64,000 nt of DNA, taken from NCBI RefSeq assembly GCF_003612015.1, contig NZ_RARB01000001.1:930001-994000 (forward strand). Direction: 5' to 3'. Source of the DNA: Pantoea piersonii (GTDB lineage: Bacteria; Pseudomonadota; Gammaproteobacteria; Enterobacterales; Enterobacteriaceae). A program made the translations under genes and the position numbers. The first letter of the stretch is position 1, and every line of letters starts with the position of its first letter. A model generated the notes under the pieces. That model was not told the origin of the DNA. It saw only the letters and a program-made list of their open reading frames with translations, and made no database searches. Below, piece by piece: positions 10,396 through 20,626 of this stretch.

Positions 10396-11769
10396 TTAGC
10401 GCGCCGCGCGGGCGAGGATCACCTGCGCAGGCAGCTGCTGCAGACGGCGGATACGCCACAGCATCATGATCGCCGCCGAGGTCAGCCCGATAATGAAACC
10501 GCACCAGAAGCCCGCCGGGCCGAGACGCGGCACGACCCAGTCGGTCATCGCCAGCGTATAGCCGCTGGGCAGCCCCAGGATCCAGTAAGCGATAAAGGTG
10601 ATAAAGAAAATCGAACGCGTATCTTTATAGCCGCGCAAAATGCCGCTGCCGATCACCTGAATCGAATCGGAGAACTGATAGATGGCCGCCAGCATCATCA
10701 GCTGCGCCGCCAGCGCCACCACTTCCGGATTGTCGTTATAGAGCAGGGCGATCTGATGCCGGAAGGTGACGGTAAACAGCGCAGTGATGGCGACCATACA
10801 GACGCCGACCGCCTGTGCGGTCCAGGCGGCAACGCGCGCCTGCTCCGCCGAACCCTGTCCCAGCCGGTAGCCGACGCGAATGGTGGTGGCGACGCCCAGC
10901 GAAAGCGGCAGAACGAACATCAGCGAGCTGAAGTTAAGCGCGATCTGGTGTCCGGCGACATCCACAATGCCCAGCGGCGACACCATCAACGCCACCACAG
11001 CGAACAGCGTCACCTCGAAAAAGAGCGCCAGCGCTACCGGCAACCCCAGCGAAACCAGCCGCTGCAGCACGGCGCGCGACGGCGGCGACCAGCGGGTTTG
11101 CATGCGGATATCGCGCAAACCGCCCATGCGGCGCACCCAGAAACGCATCACCAGGAACATCACCCAGTATACCGAGCCAGTCGCTACGCCGCAGCCGACG
11201 CCACCCAGTGCCGGCATACCGAAGTGGCCGTTAATAAAGATCCAGTTCAGCGGGATATTGACCAGCAGACCGATAAAACCCATCACCATGCCGGGCTTGG
11301 TTTTAGAGAGGCCTTCACACTGGTTGCGCATTACCTGGAAAAACAGGTAGCCAGGCGCGCCCCACAGCAGGGCATGAAGATAGCCTTCCGCCTTCAGAGC
11401 CAGCTGTTCGTCGATATCATGCATGGCGCGGATAACGTAACCGGCATTCCACAGCACCACCATAATCAGGATAGCGACGAAAAACGCCAGCCAGTAAGCC
11501 TGGCGGACCTGTTCGGCAATACGTTCGCGGCGGCCTGAGCCGTTAAGTTGCGCAACGGTTGGCGTCAATGCAAGCAGAAGACCGTGGCCGAACAGAATGG
11601 CCGGAAGCCAGATAGAGGTGCCGACTGCGACGGCGGCCATATCCGTGGCGCTTACTGCGCCGGCCATAATGGTATCCACAAATCCCATTGCGGTCTGCGC
11701 CACCTGAGCAAGGATGACCGGAATCGCAAGGGCAAGCAATTGACGCGCTTCTGTTAAATACTTCTGCAC
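10396..11769 (-). CDS. mdtK: MdtK, MATE-family multidrug/Na+ antiporter
   Basis: Inner-membrane exporter of cationic drugs and fluoroquinolones in exchange for Na+. The 457 residues equal E. coli MdtK, and the sequence is almost entirely hydrophobic with about 12 predicted helices in two homologous halves. N-terminal hallmark stretches are [21 protein letters not shown] and [12 protein letters not shown]. Divergent from ribE, as in E. coli. A GC-rich hairpin near 10341-10363 follows its stop, without a clear T run. Confidence 0.95.
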   Translation of the reverse strand: MQKYLTEARQLLALAIPVILAQVAQTAMGFVDTIMAGAVSATDMAAVAVGTSIWLPAILFGHGLLLALTPTVAQLNGSGRRERIAEQVRQAYWLAFFVAILIMVVLWNAGYVIRAMHDIDEQLALKAEGYLHALLWGAPGYLFFQVMRNQCEGLSKTKPGMVMGFIGLLVNIPLNWIFINGHFGMPALGGVGCGVATGSVYWVMFLVMRFWVRRMGGLRDIRMQTRWSPPSRAVLQRLVSLGLPVALALFFEVTLFAVVALMVSPLGIVDVAGHQIALNFSSLMFVLPLSLGVATTIRVGYRLGQGSAEQARVAAWTAQAVGVCMVAITALFTVTFRHQIALLYNDNPEVVALAAQLMMLAAIYQFSDSIQVIGSGILRGYKDTRSIFFITFIAYWILGLPSGYTLAMTDWVVPRLGPAGFWCGFIIGLTSAAIMMLWRIRRLQQLPAQVILARAAR

Positions 11770-11962
11770 GTTAACACCTGTTTAAAAAAGAAAGGGGAGT
11801 AATCCCGGAGAAATGCGCGGTTAGTGTAGCGGCATTAACCGAATTCACCAAGTTTTGTCACGCTGTGCGTTATATTACGGCTGTAAAGCGGACGCGACGC
11901 GGAAATAATATCCGCGCGCTAAGCTGTGATAAGCTAGGGCAAACTTCGCAGAGGCCAAAACT

Positions 11963-12601
11963 ATGTTTACCGGAATTGTGCAGGGCACCGCAAAGATTGT
12001 GTCCATTGAAGAAAAAGAACTGTTTCGCACCCATGTTGCGGAGCTGCCGGAAGAGCTGCTGCCGGGGCTGGCGCTGGGCGCGTCGGTTGCGCATAACGGC
12101 TGCTGTCTGACCGTCACCGCGATTGAAGGCAACCGCGTCAGTTTCGATCTGATTAAAGAAACCCTGCGCGTCACCAATTTAGGCGATCTGCAGGAAGGCG
12201 ATGTTGTCAATATTGAACGCGCAGCGAAATTCAGCGATGAGATCGGCGGCCACCTGATGTCTGGCCATATTATGACCACTGCGGAAATCTGCAAAATTAT
12301 CCAGTCAGAAAATAACCGCGAAGTCTGGTTTAAAATTCAGGATCCGGCGCAGATGAAATATATTCTGCATAAAGGTTTTGTCGGTATTGACGGCATTAGC
12401 CTGACCGTGGGTGAAGTGACGAAAAGCAAATTTTGCGTCTATTTAATCCCGGAAACGCTGGAACGCACCACGCTTGGCGCTAAAAAGCTGGGCCACCGCG
12501 TCAATATCGAGATCGATCCGCATACGCAGGCGATTGTCGATACCGTCGAGCGCGTGCTGGCGCAGCGCGAAGCCGCCGCGCTCAGCCGCGACGCAGAATA
12601 A
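11963..12601 (+). CDS. ribE: Riboflavin synthase, alpha subunit
   Basis: Dismutates two 6,7-dimethyl-8-ribityllumazine molecules to riboflavin. 212 residues (E. coli RibC/RibE 213). Begins with the diagnostic MFTGIVQG. Two lumazine-binding repeats follow, each with a SLTV-type motif (NGCCLTVT and DGISLTVG) and an HLMSGHI segment. The gene stands alone between the divergent mdtK and the convergent cfa, as in E. coli. I did not see an FMN riboswitch fold upstream. Confidence 0.97.
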   Translation: MFTGIVQGTAKIVSIEEKELFRTHVAELPEELLPGLALGASVAHNGCCLTVTAIEGNRVSFDLIKETLRVTNLGDLQEGDVVNIERAAKFSDEIGGHLMSGHIMTTAEICKIIQSENNREVWFKIQDPAQMKYILHKGFVGIDGISLTVGEVTKSKFCVYLIPETLERTTLGAKKLGHRVNIEIDPHTQAIVDTVERVLAQREAAALSRDAE

Positions 12602-12604
12602 GCA

Positions 12605-12634
12605 TAAAAAAAGGCGCCCAGGGCGCCTTATTTA
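12605..12634. terminator. Bidirectional terminator between ribE and cfa
   Basis: AAGGCGCC-CAG-GGCGCCTT has an A run on the left and TTATTTAT on the right, and serves both convergent genes. Confidence 0.88.
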
Positions 12635-12644
12635 TCTGTACGGT

Positions 12645-13793
12645 TTAGCGCGCTACGCGCAAACCGCCTTCCACACCGCGACTAAACACGACCTGCCACA
12701 GCTGAATATCGCGGGCGCGAAACGCTCCAGCGCAGGCGTTGAGGTAGTAGCTGAACATACGCTTAAAGCGTTCGCCATACTTCTCAGCCAGCTGCGGCCA
12801 CGCCTGCGTGAAACGCTCATACCAGGCCATCAGCGTAGTATCGTAATCGGCGCCAAAATTATGCCAGTCTTCAAGAATAAAGTGGGGCTCGCTGGCGTCC
12901 GCGATATGCCGTACCGACGGCAGACAGCCGTTAGGGAAAATATATTTATTAATCCAGGGATCGACATTCATATCGGTGCGGATCGCGCCGATGGTGTGCA
13001 GCAAAAAGAGGCCGTCAGGCTTCAGGTTGCGATCCACCACGTCGAAGTAGGTCGCGTAGTTTTTCGGGCCAACGTGTTCGAACATGCCAACCGAAACAAT
13101 ACGATCGAACTGCTGATTGAGGTCGCGATAATCCTGCAGCAGGATAGTCACGTCCAGTCCTTCACAGCGCTGCTGCGCCAGCTTCTGCTGCTCGGCCGAA
13201 ATGGTCACGCCATGCACGACCGCACCGTAGTGGCGGGCGGCATAAGCAGCGAGACCGCCCCAGCCGCAGCCGATATCGAGCAGCGTCATGCCGGGCTCAA
13301 GCTGCAGTTTGCGGCAGATCATATCCAGCTTCGCTTCCTGCGCCTGTTCCAGCGTGTCGGCTTCTTTCCAGTAGGCGCAGGAGTATTGCATATAGGGATC
13401 GAGCATCAGCGAGAACAAATCGTTCCCAAGATCGTAGTGCTCTTTACCTACTATCCATGCGCGTTTTTTTGACTGCAGGTTGGTGAGACGCGCGGCGGCC
13501 ACGCGCAGCGTATCTTTAAAGTGGTGCGGCAACTGCTTATCCAGCTTGTGCTTCAGCACGCGGTGAAAAAACATATCCAGCCGTTCGCACTCCCACCAGC
13601 CATCCATGTAAGCTTCGCCAAGACCAAGTGAGCCTTCCTGAATCACGCGCTTAAAAAAGTCAGGATGTTTAATCTGAATATCCCATGGGCGGCTGCCATT
13701 GATTTCGATGTCCGCTTTTTCCAGCATTTCGTGGACGATTCGATACCAGTGGTTTTCTTCAAGGCTCACTTCTTCTATACACGATGAACTCAT
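12645..13793 (-). CDS. cfa: Cyclopropane-fatty-acyl-phospholipid synthase
   Basis: Methylates the double bonds of membrane phospholipid acyl chains with S-adenosylmethionine, protecting cells in stationary phase and acid. The 382 residues equal E. coli Cfa. The SAM-binding motif is LLDIGCGWGGLA, and the catalytic Cys354 lies in YLNACAGAFR. Followed by a shared terminator with ribE and preceded by a long non-coding leader, as in E. coli, where cfa mRNA is controlled by small RNAs. Confidence 0.97.
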   Translation of the reverse strand: MSSSCIEEVSLEENHWYRIVHEMLEKADIEINGSRPWDIQIKHPDFFKRVIQEGSLGLGEAYMDGWWECERLDMFFHRVLKHKLDKQLPHHFKDTLRVAAARLTNLQSKKRAWIVGKEHYDLGNDLFSLMLDPYMQYSCAYWKEADTLEQAQEAKLDMICRKLQLEPGMTLLDIGCGWGGLAAYAARHYGAVVHGVTISAEQQKLAQQRCEGLDVTILLQDYRDLNQQFDRIVSVGMFEHVGPKNYATYFDVVDRNLKPDGLFLLHTIGAIRTDMNVDPWINKYIFPNGCLPSVRHIADASEPHFILEDWHNFGADYDTTLMAWYERFTQAWPQLAEKYGERFKRMFSYYLNACAGAFRARDIQLWQVVFSRGVEGGLRVAR

Positions 13794-14104
13794 AGCTTCT
13801 CCATCACCTGTCCGCTTTGAACCTGAGAAAAAGAATAGTCAATTTCTCAAGGCTTGTGAGAAAAGTCACGGATTGCTCCGTGCGCCTGATATCCGACGTT
13901 TTACAGAGGATTGAATCTGAAAATTATAGTCTGACGCAACGGAGTGGGAAGCGCGTGCAGACACCATCCGGGCGATAAGCTTCGCCTAATAATAAAACAA
14001 TTATGTTATTGATTTGTTGCAGATTTATTGACCTGACTGAGTATAAGCTCAACCAGGTCAATATTCAACGACTTATTGTTAGGCAGCTAACTATGCAAGT
14101 CGCC
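13794..14104. other. cfa leader region and ydhC 3' flank, with a long inverted repeat
   Basis: No coding frame was seen. The region holds the cfa promoter and leader (an A/T-rich tract and TTGACT near 13836-13841 on the minus strand) and a strong stem-loop at 14026-14063, listed separately. Confidence 0.45.
14026..14063. repeat. 38-base inverted repeat with nested stem, not followed by a T run
   Basis: Perfect 10-base arms TATTGACCTG and CAGGTCAATA enclose a smaller stem TGAG-TATAAG-CTCA. It lies 42 bases beyond the ydhC stop and about 230 bases upstream of cfa. Neither strand has a clear T run after the stem, so an ordinary intrinsic terminator is doubtful. It may be an RNA 3' end protector for ydhC or part of a regulator site. 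Confidence 0.6.
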
Positions 14105-15322
14105 TTAGTGATGATCCTGGCAGGGAGCAGCGGGACGAACAATATCCATTTGTGCGCAGGCGCGTCGCTGCCAGATATAGCCTGCAATCGCCAGAGCAAT
14201 CGTCATCACCATAATCAGCGTAGTCATTAGCAGCGGCTGTTGTAAACCTGCAGAGACCGCCAGGCTGGCAAGAAAGCAGAGGCCCAGCTGCAGCGTGTTT
14301 TGCAGCGCCGCGGCTTTACCGGTGGCGTGCGGGAAAGGCAGCAGCGCATTCGACACCACAATAGGGTAAATCGCGCCGTTCGCCAGCGCCATGCCGCAGA
14401 AAGGCAAGAGAAGGGCGATCAGGTTATGGCTGCCGGTCAGCGCCACGGCAAACAGCGTTGCGACGCTCAGGCTGTAGATCGTCAGGAGCCAAGGAAGCAG
14501 CAGCGTGCCGGAGAAGCGGTTAAGCAGCGCGCGGCAGCCGAATCCGCCCAGTAAAAAGGCGATAGTTTGCGGAATATAGCTCAGACCGATATCCGCCGGC
14601 GTTAAGCCCGCGTCGGCGAGAATAAAAGGCGACCCGGTGAGCCAGGCGAAAAAACTGGCGGAGCAGGCGGCGTAGATCAAGACGTTGCCGCTATACACCC
14701 CGGAGCGCAGCAGAGCGAAAAAGCCAGGCTGATCGGCGGTCTCTTTCGCCGTCGGGCGGCGGCTGGCGGGCAGGCGTAGCGTCACCAGCATCAGCGCGAT
14801 GGCGGTCAGCGTCAGCACCAGAAAAATCGAACGCCAGTGAAAATGGCTGATTAGCCAGGCGCCGAGCAGCGGCGCAAGCGCAGGCGAAAGCGCAACCAGC
14901 GGCATAATGGTGGCGAATACCTTGTTGGCGCGGGCGCTGGGATAGCGATCTACTACCAGCGCCTGCCAGCTCACCGCTGCCGCGCACACACCGATCGCCT
15001 GCAAAAAGCGCAGCGCCAGCATAAGCGCCACGTTTTCTACCCACAGCATACCGGCGCAGCCGAGCGCGAAAAGTGCCAGCCCCATCAGCAGGACAGGTTT
15101 GCGACCGATGCGATCGGAAAGCGGTCCCCAGAAAAGCTGACCCACGGCGAAGCCCGCCAGGAACAGACTCATACTGGCGCTGATGACGCCGGGCGACGTG
15201 GCGAAGCTAATCTGCATCGCGCCGAAAGCGGGAAGGTACATATCGGTCGCCAGAAAACCCAGCATGCTGAGCAGGGCGAGATAGGGCATAAATCCTTTTG
15301 ATGACAGCATGGTTTTACTCAT
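14105..15322 (-). CDS. ydhC: YdhC, Bcr/CflA-family MFS exporter
   Basis: Twelve-helix major facilitator of the drug:H+ antiporter (Bcr/CflA) type. E. coli YdhC has 403 residues; the start chosen here gives 405. The early [12 protein letters not shown] and the [14 protein letters not shown] loop between helices 2 and 3 are hallmarks, and [16 protein letters not shown] near the end matches E. coli closely. Starts at 15328 or 15310 are also possible, and none has a strong ribosome site. Divergent from the LysR-type gene ydhB, its likely regulator. Confidence 0.92.
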   Translation of the reverse strand: MSKTMLSSKGFMPYLALLSMLGFLATDMYLPAFGAMQISFATSPGVISASMSLFLAGFAVGQLFWGPLSDRIGRKPVLLMGLALFALGCAGMLWVENVALMLALRFLQAIGVCAAAVSWQALVVDRYPSARANKVFATIMPLVALSPALAPLLGAWLISHFHWRSIFLVLTLTAIALMLVTLRLPASRRPTAKETADQPGFFALLRSGVYSGNVLIYAACSASFFAWLTGSPFILADAGLTPADIGLSYIPQTIAFLLGGFGCRALLNRFSGTLLLPWLLTIYSLSVATLFAVALTGSHNLIALLLPFCGMALANGAIYPIVVSNALLPFPHATGKAAALQNTLQLGLCFLASLAVSAGLQQPLLMTTLIMVMTIALAIAGYIWQRRACAQMDIVRPAAPCQDHH

Positions 15323-15432
15323 TCTCATATTCGTCAGGCAGGTTGAACGCGGCAAAGTGTAAAAGGGTGCGCCCGTCACTGTGAAACGTTAATATTTGCA
15401 GAATGCTGTGAAATATTTTGAAGGGAATAATT

Positions 15433-16338
15433 ATGTGGTCTGAATATGCGCTTGAGGTGGTGGACGCCGTCGCGCGCACCGGCAGCTTCAGCGCTGCCGC
15501 TAAGGAACTGCATCGCGTGCCTTCTGCCGTCAGCTATACGGTGCGTCAGCTGGAAAGCTGGCTGGCGGTACCACTCTTCGAGCGGCAGCACCGCGACGTG
15601 GCGCTGACCGCCGCGGGAGAACATTTCGTACGGGAAGGACGCGAAGTTATCAAAAAAATGCTCGCCACCCGCAGGCAGTGCCAGCAGCTGGCGAATGGCT
15701 GGCGCGGTCAGCTGAGCATAGCGGTTGATCGCATCGTGAAGCTGTCGCGCAGCCGCCAGCTGGTCACGGACTTCTATCGCCATTTCCCCGATATGGAGCT
15801 GCATATCAGCTATGAAGTTTTTAACGGCGTCTGGGATGCGCTGGCCGACGGGCGCGTAGACGTGGCGATCGGCGCGACCCAGGCGATTCCGGTGGGCGGG
15901 CGCTTCTCTTTTCGCGATATGGGCGCGCTAAACTGGCGCTGCGTTGTGGCGCGCCAGCATCCGCTTACGCAACAGCCGCGACTCGACGACGACGCGCTGC
16001 GCGCCTGGCCGTCGCTGGTGCTGGAAGATACCTCGCGTGCGCTGCCGCGCCGCATGACCTGGACGCTCGATAATCAACGGCGTCTGGTGGTGCCGGACTG
16101 GCAGGCGGGGCTGGCGTGCGTACTGGATGGATTATGCGTGGCGATGATGCCGGGCCATCTGGCGCGTCCGCTGCTGGACAGAGGGGATCTGGCGGAGCTG
16201 ACGCTGCCTGCGCCGTTCCCGGAAAGCCCCTGCTGCGTGAGCTGGTCGGAAGCGCACGCATCGCCGGCACTGAGCTGGCTGCTCAGCTATCTCGGCGATG
16301 CGCAAACGCTCAATCAGGAGTGGTTAAGCGAGGGTTAA
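15433..16338 (+). CDS. ydhB: YdhB (AdnB), LysR-family transcriptional regulator
   Basis: LysR-type regulator with an N-terminal winged helix-turn-helix (about residues 1-60; [23 protein letters not shown]) and a periplasmic-binding-protein-like effector domain. The ATG at 15433 follows AGGGA; a TTG further upstream in the same frame is not needed. The protein closely matches E. coli YdhB. Divergent from ydhC and overlapping the end of convergent purR by 4 bases, as close packing of the E. coli order would give. Confidence 0.93.
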   Translation: MWSEYALEVVDAVARTGSFSAAAKELHRVPSAVSYTVRQLESWLAVPLFERQHRDVALTAAGEHFVREGREVIKKMLATRRQCQQLANGWRGQLSIAVDRIVKLSRSRQLVTDFYRHFPDMELHISYEVFNGVWDALADGRVDVAIGATQAIPVGGRFSFRDMGALNWRCVVARQHPLTQQPRLDDDALRAWPSLVLEDTSRALPRRMTWTLDNQRRLVVPDWQAGLACVLDGLCVAMMPGHLARPLLDRGDLAELTLPAPFPESPCCVSWSEAHASPALSWLLSYLGDAQTLNQEWLSEG

Positions 16339-17360
16339 CGGCGGTAGTCGCGGAAGGGACCGTCGCCGACCGAGCGGCGTTCAATCAGCGTCGGGTGCAC
16401 TTCAATGGTCTGCGACTCTTCGCGTTTGCTGGTGATGCGATCCAGCAGCATCTCCAGCGCCTTCTCGCCCAGCTGGGCTTTAGGCTGATGGACGGTAGTC
16501 AGGGCTGGCGTGAAGTAGCGCGCGTTGCGCACATTATCATAGCCGATCACTGAAATATCCTGCGGCACGCGCAGGCCCATCTCGTCGGCGGCGCAGATCG
16601 CCCCCATCGCCATAATATCGCCGCCGCAGAAGATCGCCGTTGGGCGCTGCTTCTGCTGCAGGATCTGTTGCATCGCCTGATAGCCCGATTCTGGCTCAAA
16701 ATCGCCCTGCACAATCCACTCGGAACGCACCGCGATGCCTGCTTCCTGCAGCGCTTTTAAAAAGCCTGCATGACGGCCGCCGCCGGTGTTGCGCTCCAGC
16801 TGACCCGGTATGGCGCCGATGTCGCGATGGCCGCGTTCAATCAGGTAGCGCCCCGCCAGATAGCCGCCCTGGAAGGCGTTATCGAGCACGGTATCGGTAA
16901 AGTCTGCGCGCGATTCGCCCCAGTCCATCACGACCATCGGGATATTGCGATTCTCTTCCAGCATCTTCAGCAGATCGTCCGGGTACTCGGAACACATTAC
17001 CAGCAGTCCATCGACGCGCTTCTGCGCCATCATCGACAGGTAAGCGCGCTGCTTCTGCAGATCGTTGTGGGCGTTGCCGAGAATCAGGGTATAGCCGCGC
17101 TCAAAGCAGTGGTGCTCCACCGCTTCGATAATTTCCGCAAAATAGGGCGCCTCGCTGGAAGTGGCAAGCAACCCCAGCGTCTTGGTGTGATTTACCTTCA
17201 GGCTTCGCGCCACGGCGCTGGGCGAGTAGTGCAGCTCCTGAATCGCCTGCCAGACGGCGTTGCGCGTCTCTTCCGCAACGAAGCGCGTTTTATTGATAAC
17301 GTGAGAAACGGTGGTGGTGGAGACACCCGCGCGCTTCGCGACATCTTTGATTGTTGCCAT
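16335..17360 (-). CDS. purR: PurR, purine repressor
   Basis: LacI-family repressor of purine biosynthesis genes, active with hypoxanthine or guanine bound. 341 residues, the E. coli length, with high similarity throughout. The helix-turn-helix and hinge cover about residues 1-60 ([20 protein letters not shown]), followed by the corepressor domain ending in [15 protein letters not shown] perfect pur box lies 50 bases upstream of the start, indicating autoregulation. Confidence 0.98.
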   Translation of the reverse strand: MATIKDVAKRAGVSTTTVSHVINKTRFVAEETRNAVWQAIQELHYSPSAVARSLKVNHTKTLGLLATSSEAPYFAEIIEAVEHHCFERGYTLILGNAHNDLQKQRAYLSMMAQKRVDGLLVMCSEYPDDLLKMLEENRNIPMVVMDWGESRADFTDTVLDNAFQGGYLAGRYLIERGHRDIGAIPGQLERNTGGGRHAGFLKALQEAGIAVRSEWIVQGDFEPESGYQAMQQILQQKQRPTAIFCGGDIMAMGAICAADEMGLRVPQDISVIGYDNVRNARYFTPALTTVHQPKAQLGEKALEMLLDRITSKREESQTIEVHPTLIERRSVGDGPFRDYRR

Positions 17361-17410
17361 TAAAAAGAGACTCCAGAACTCATCAATAACTCGCTGATAA
17401 GCATAATGTT

Positions 17411-17422
17411 AAACGTTTGCGT
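17411..17422 (-). promoter_or_regulatory. PurR operator (pur box) upstream of purR
   Basis: ACGCAAACGTTT on the minus strand matches the PurR consensus half and centre exactly (ACGCAAACGTTTNCNT). Its position before purR points to autoregulation, as in E. coli. Confidence 0.85.
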
Positions 17423-17645
17423 CCGCTAAGAGACTTTTCTGTTAATTCGCTACAGTTTTTGTCGGTGAAATATTCACTGGGCGGGACAAAACAGAGGCTG
17501 TTGCGTGCGAACGGAACCGGTGTTGCGTCAGTTGCGCAACAAAGCCGGAGATTCTAACAAGGCTTGCAGGATAAAACGAGATTTTTACCGGCAACTATGG
17601 GAAAATCCCTTAAGACCCTGTTAATTGTGTGGATAAGTAAAAGTG

Positions 17646-17735
17646 ATGAGCACTGATTTGAAAATGGCACTGATGACGACCTGTGCCGCGCTGCTGATGA
17701 TCGTAGCGTTTAGCTTTACCGCCGTGATGCACTGA
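17646..17735 (+). CDS. ynhF: YnhF, 29-residue membrane protein
   Basis: A single-helix membrane peptide starting MSTDLKMALMT and ending FTAVMH. It aligns with E. coli YnhF, which likewise starts MSTDLK, is 29 residues long and lies next to purR. Its function is not established. An intrinsic terminator follows at once, which supports a real transcript. It is too short for ordinary gene calling and easy to miss. Confidence 0.85.
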   Translation: MSTDLKMALMTTCAALLMIVAFSFTAVMH

Positions 17736-17746
17736 TACGCAGCGAT

Positions 17747-17774
17747 AAAAAAACCGGGGAGGCCCCCGGTTTTT
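17747..17774. terminator. Bidirectional terminator between ynhF and mepH
   Basis: CCGGGG-AGGC-CCCCGG is flanked by A7 and T5. It serves the convergent ynhF and mepH. Confidence 0.9.
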
Positions 17775-17784
17775 CTTTTCTGTC

Positions 17785-18588
17785 TTAGCGTATGGTTTTC
17801 GGCGTCATCATTCGGCGCGCGCCGATGTAGTGACGCTGCCAGTAATCTTCCGACAGACCGCTGATCTGGATATCTTTTCCGGTGCGCGGCGACTGAATAA
17901 ATTTGCCGTTGCCGAGATAAACGCCAACGTGATCGGCCGTACCGCGACCGTTAATACGGAAAAACACCAGGTCGCCTTTCTCCAGCGATTCGCGCTTCAC
18001 CGGCGCGGCGTCGCGCAGGTGGTACATTTCATTGGCGGTGCGCGGAATTCTGAATTTCACTAAATCCTTATAGGCGTACCAGACCAGGCCGCTGCAGTCG
18101 AAACCGGTATGCGGAGAGGTGCCGCCCCACTGATAGGGTTTGCCCAGCTGTCCCATCAGCTTGGTCATCGCGGTTTCGCGCGCTTTCTGGTAACGCAGGC
18201 GATGAGACTTGCTCATTTTGATGGTGGTGCCGTCATCGGCGTCCAGCAGCTGCAGCTTAGCGGTTTTGGCCGTACCCAGCTCGCGCTGATGGCCATAACG
18301 TTTACGGGAAGATTTAAGGGATTTTTTCTGTTCGCCAGCGGAATGAGAAAGTGAAGCCGTTTCGATTTTCTTCTGTTTTTTCAGTTTAATTTTTTGCGTA
18401 GCAGAAGAAGGGCGCGATTTTTTCGAGCTGCTTTTAACCGGCCGCCGTTTGCGTCGCTCATCTTCGCGCGCGCTTTTTTTCTCCGCCTTGTGCAGGCTGG
18501 CGTTAACCGGCGTTTGCGGCGAAGCTGAAGCGATGTTCAGAAACAGCTGCGCGAAAGCTAATATGAAAAGCGTAATCAGTAATCGCAT
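17785..18588 (-). CDS. mepH: MepH (YdhO), murein DD-endopeptidase
   Basis: NlpC/P60-family hydrolase that cleaves D-Ala-mDAP crosslinks to allow peptidoglycan expansion. 267 residues (E. coli 271). A signal peptide (about residues 1-22) is followed by a very basic Lys/Arg/Ser-rich linker to about residue 100. The C-terminal NlpC/P60 domain has catalytic Cys165 in GFDCSGLV and His220 in ADHVGVYLG. The basic linker may help wall binding. Faces ynhF across a shared terminator. Confidence 0.93.
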   Translation of the reverse strand: MRLLITLFILAFAQLFLNIASASPQTPVNASLHKAEKKSAREDERRKRRPVKSSSKKSRPSSATQKIKLKKQKKIETASLSHSAGEQKKSLKSSRKRYGHQRELGTAKTAKLQLLDADDGTTIKMSKSHRLRYQKARETAMTKLMGQLGKPYQWGGTSPHTGFDCSGLVWYAYKDLVKFRIPRTANEMYHLRDAAPVKRESLEKGDLVFFRINGRGTADHVGVYLGNGKFIQSPRTGKDIQISGLSEDYWQRHYIGARRMMTPKTIR

Positions 18589-18953
18589 AGTCCGGTTACA
18601 GGGTTAGCGGTTACGACGACAGGCCGTAACGAGGTTAGAAAAATCTGATCGAGGATCAGCGCCGGGGCCATTCTAAGCCAGGTTTTTTTCAAAAGTTAAG
18701 CCATTTTTCTATTAAACTGTTACAGGGTTGCAACTGACTCATAAATGAGCGATTTCAGAAGCTTATAGCAGCAAACTTATTACCAGTTATGAACAGCTTA
18801 AGTTTTGATTATCGTCAGAAAAAGTCAGAGCTTTACTTAAAAACTTAACAAACATGGCGGTTTCGCCTGGTAAGCGAGAAATTGTCGTTTTCAGTAACGG
18901 GGCGAAGTCGCTACAATAAACAAACACGAAGTAGGGAATTAAGGAAGGCAATT
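18589..18953. other. Intergenic region between mepH and grxD
   Basis: 365 bases between divergent genes with no credible coding frame. AT-rich around 18690-18850. It must carry promoters for both genes, and AAGGA at 18943-18947 is the grxD ribosome site. In E. coli lhr, sodB and ydhP are found in this neighbourhood; none is present here. Confidence 0.5.
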
Positions 18954-19286
18954 ATGAGTACTGTAGAAAAAATTCAGCGCCAGATCGCAGAAAACCCGGT
19001 CCTGCTGTATATGAAAGGCTCGCCGAAACTGCCGAGCTGCGGTTTCTCTGCGCAGGCGGTGCAGGCGCTCTCTGCCTGCGGTGAGCGTTTTGCTTACGTG
19101 GATATTCTGCAGAACCCTGATATTCGCGCCGAGCTGCCGAAATATGCCAACTGGCCGACCTTCCCGCAGCTGTGGGTTGACGGCGAGCTGGTTGGCGGCT
19201 GCGACATTATCGTCGAGATGTTCCAGCGCGGCGAACTGCAGTCGCTGATTAAAGAGACGGCAGAAAAGCATAAAGAAGCGGAATAA
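18954..19286 (+). CDS. grxD: GrxD, monothiol glutaredoxin 4
   Basis: Monothiol CGFS glutaredoxin that binds a [2Fe-2S] cluster with glutathione and BolA and works in Fe-S trafficking. 110 residues (E. coli 115). The CGFS motif is at 29-32, with WPTFPQLWVDGELVGGCDI as the glutathione-binding region. The start MSTVEKIQRQIAENP is set by AAGGA and by family alignment; a longer frame upstream is not used. Confidence 0.96.
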   Translation: MSTVEKIQRQIAENPVLLYMKGSPKLPSCGFSAQAVQALSACGERFAYVDILQNPDIRAELPKYANWPTFPQLWVDGELVGGCDIIVEMFQRGELQSLIKETAEKHKEAE

Positions 19287-19291
19287 ACAAC

Positions 19292-19317
19292 AAGGCCGAC
19301 GCGAGTCGGCCTTTTTT
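19292..19317. terminator. Terminator between grxD and rnt
   Basis: AAGGCCGAC-GCGA-GTCGGCCTT is followed by more T. It lies between the convergent grxD and rnt. Confidence 0.9.
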
Positions 19318-19321
19318 ATGA

Positions 19322-19996
19322 CTATTCCTCCGACGCAGGTTCACCCTCGTCGTCCGCCGCGGCCAGCGGCAAAGGCCAGCCCCCCAGCCGTTTCCAGCGG
19401 TTCACCAGCTCGCAGAACAGCGTCGCCGTCTGTTCGGTATCGTAAAGCGCCGAGTGCGCCTGCGTGCTGTCAAAATCCATGCCTGCCGCTTTACAGGCTT
19501 TCGCCAGCACCGTCTGCCCCAGCACCAGCCCACTCAGCGCCGCGGTATCAAAGGTGGCGAACGGATGGAAAGGGTTGCGCTTCAGGCCAGCGCGTCCGGC
19601 GGCAGCCATCATAAAATTCAAGTCAAAGGTCGCGTTGTGCGCCACCATAATGGCGCGATTGCAGTGATGATCCTTGATCCCTTTACGCACCATCTTGAAG
19701 ATGGCGTGCAGCGCCTCATATTCGCTGACCGCGCCGCGCAGCGGATTGCTGGGATCGATGCCGGTAAAGGCCAGCGCTTCCGGATGAAGCAGCGCGCCTT
19801 CGAAAGGTTCGACGTGAAAATGCAGCGTCTGGTCGCGGTGCAGCCAGCCCTCTTCATCCATTTTCAGCGTGGTGGCGGCGATCTCCAGCAGCGCATCGGT
19901 CTGCGCGTTAAAGCCTGCGGTCTCGACATCGATCACCACAGGATAGAAACCTCGGAAACGTTGATTCAGCGCGTTCAGGGAGTTCGTTTCAGACAT
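19322..19996 (-). CDS. rnt: RNase T
   Basis: DEDDh 3'-5' exoribonuclease that trims tRNA and 5S/23S rRNA 3' ends. Motifs are VIDVETAGF (exo I), [11 protein letters not shown] (exo II) and [11 protein letters not shown] (exo III, with the H and D). 224 residues, a little longer than E. coli (215) owing to an acidic C-terminal tail ([10 protein letters not shown]). The ATG at 19996 aligns with the E. coli start; 20002 is an alternative. Confidence 0.96.
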   Translation of the reverse strand: MSETNSLNALNQRFRGFYPVVIDVETAGFNAQTDALLEIAATTLKMDEEGWLHRDQTLHFHVEPFEGALLHPEALAFTGIDPSNPLRGAVSEYEALHAIFKMVRKGIKDHHCNRAIMVAHNATFDLNFMMAAAGRAGLKRNPFHPFATFDTAALSGLVLGQTVLAKACKAAGMDFDSTQAHSALYDTEQTATLFCELVNRWKRLGGWPLPLAAADDEGEPASEE

Positions 19997-20107
19997 CAGC
20001 ATCTCATAGCAGAAATTAGGCAGCGCGCATTATGGCAAAAAAAAGGTGAGGGTGCAGCAGAAGGGAAGGCTTCAGCCTGCCGCAAACAACAGACTGAAGC
20101 GGCAAAC

Positions 20108-20515
20108 TTAGTTGCCCAGGCCGTTACCGGCATCTTTGTTTTCGATCAGCTCGATTTTATAGCCGTCTGGATCTTCAACGAAAGCGATAATAGTAGAGCC
20201 GCCTTTAACCGGGCCAGCTTCGCGCGTTACGTTGCCGCCCGCGTTGCGAATACGGTCGCAGGTCGCCGCCACGTCGTCCACGCCCAGCGCGATATGGCCG
20301 TAGGCGTTGCCGAGATCGTAGCTGTCCACGCCCCAGTTGTAGGTCAGTTCGATAACTGCGCCTTCGCTCTCTTCGGTGTAGCCCACGAATGCCAGCGTAT
20401 ATTTGTATTCCGTGTTTTCGCTCTGACGCAGCACGCGCATGCCGAGAACGCGGGTGTAAAAGTCGATGGAGCGTTGCAGATCGCCAACGCGTAACATGGT
20501 GTGGAGTAAACGCAT
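20108..20515 (-). CDS. gloA: Glyoxalase I (lactoylglutathione lyase)
   Basis: Converts the hemithioacetal of methylglyoxal and glutathione to S-lactoylglutathione. 135 residues, the E. coli length. The Ni2+ ligands His5, Glu56, His74 and Glu122 are all present. Downstream of nemA on the same strand; in E. coli nemR-nemA-gloA form a unit induced by electrophiles including methylglyoxal, and the same is likely here. Confidence 0.97.
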   Translation of the reverse strand: MRLLHTMLRVGDLQRSIDFYTRVLGMRVLRQSENTEYKYTLAFVGYTEESEGAVIELTYNWGVDSYDLGNAYGHIALGVDDVAATCDRIRNAGGNVTREAGPVKGGSTIIAFVEDPDGYKIELIENKDAGNGLGN

Positions 20516-20626
20516 AACTTCCTCTTTTATTAAATTGTCATCTTCTGATGACGCAAACGCTAAGTATAGCGATGAAAATAGCAAAAAACGGTCGCTGGCG
20601 TAACCGTCGTCACGCCAGCGCTTCGC

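Noticed and set aside
11770..11962. FMN riboswitch before ribE
   Set aside because: The leader is short and lacks the conserved RFN-element segments; in enterobacteria that element precedes ribB, not this gene.
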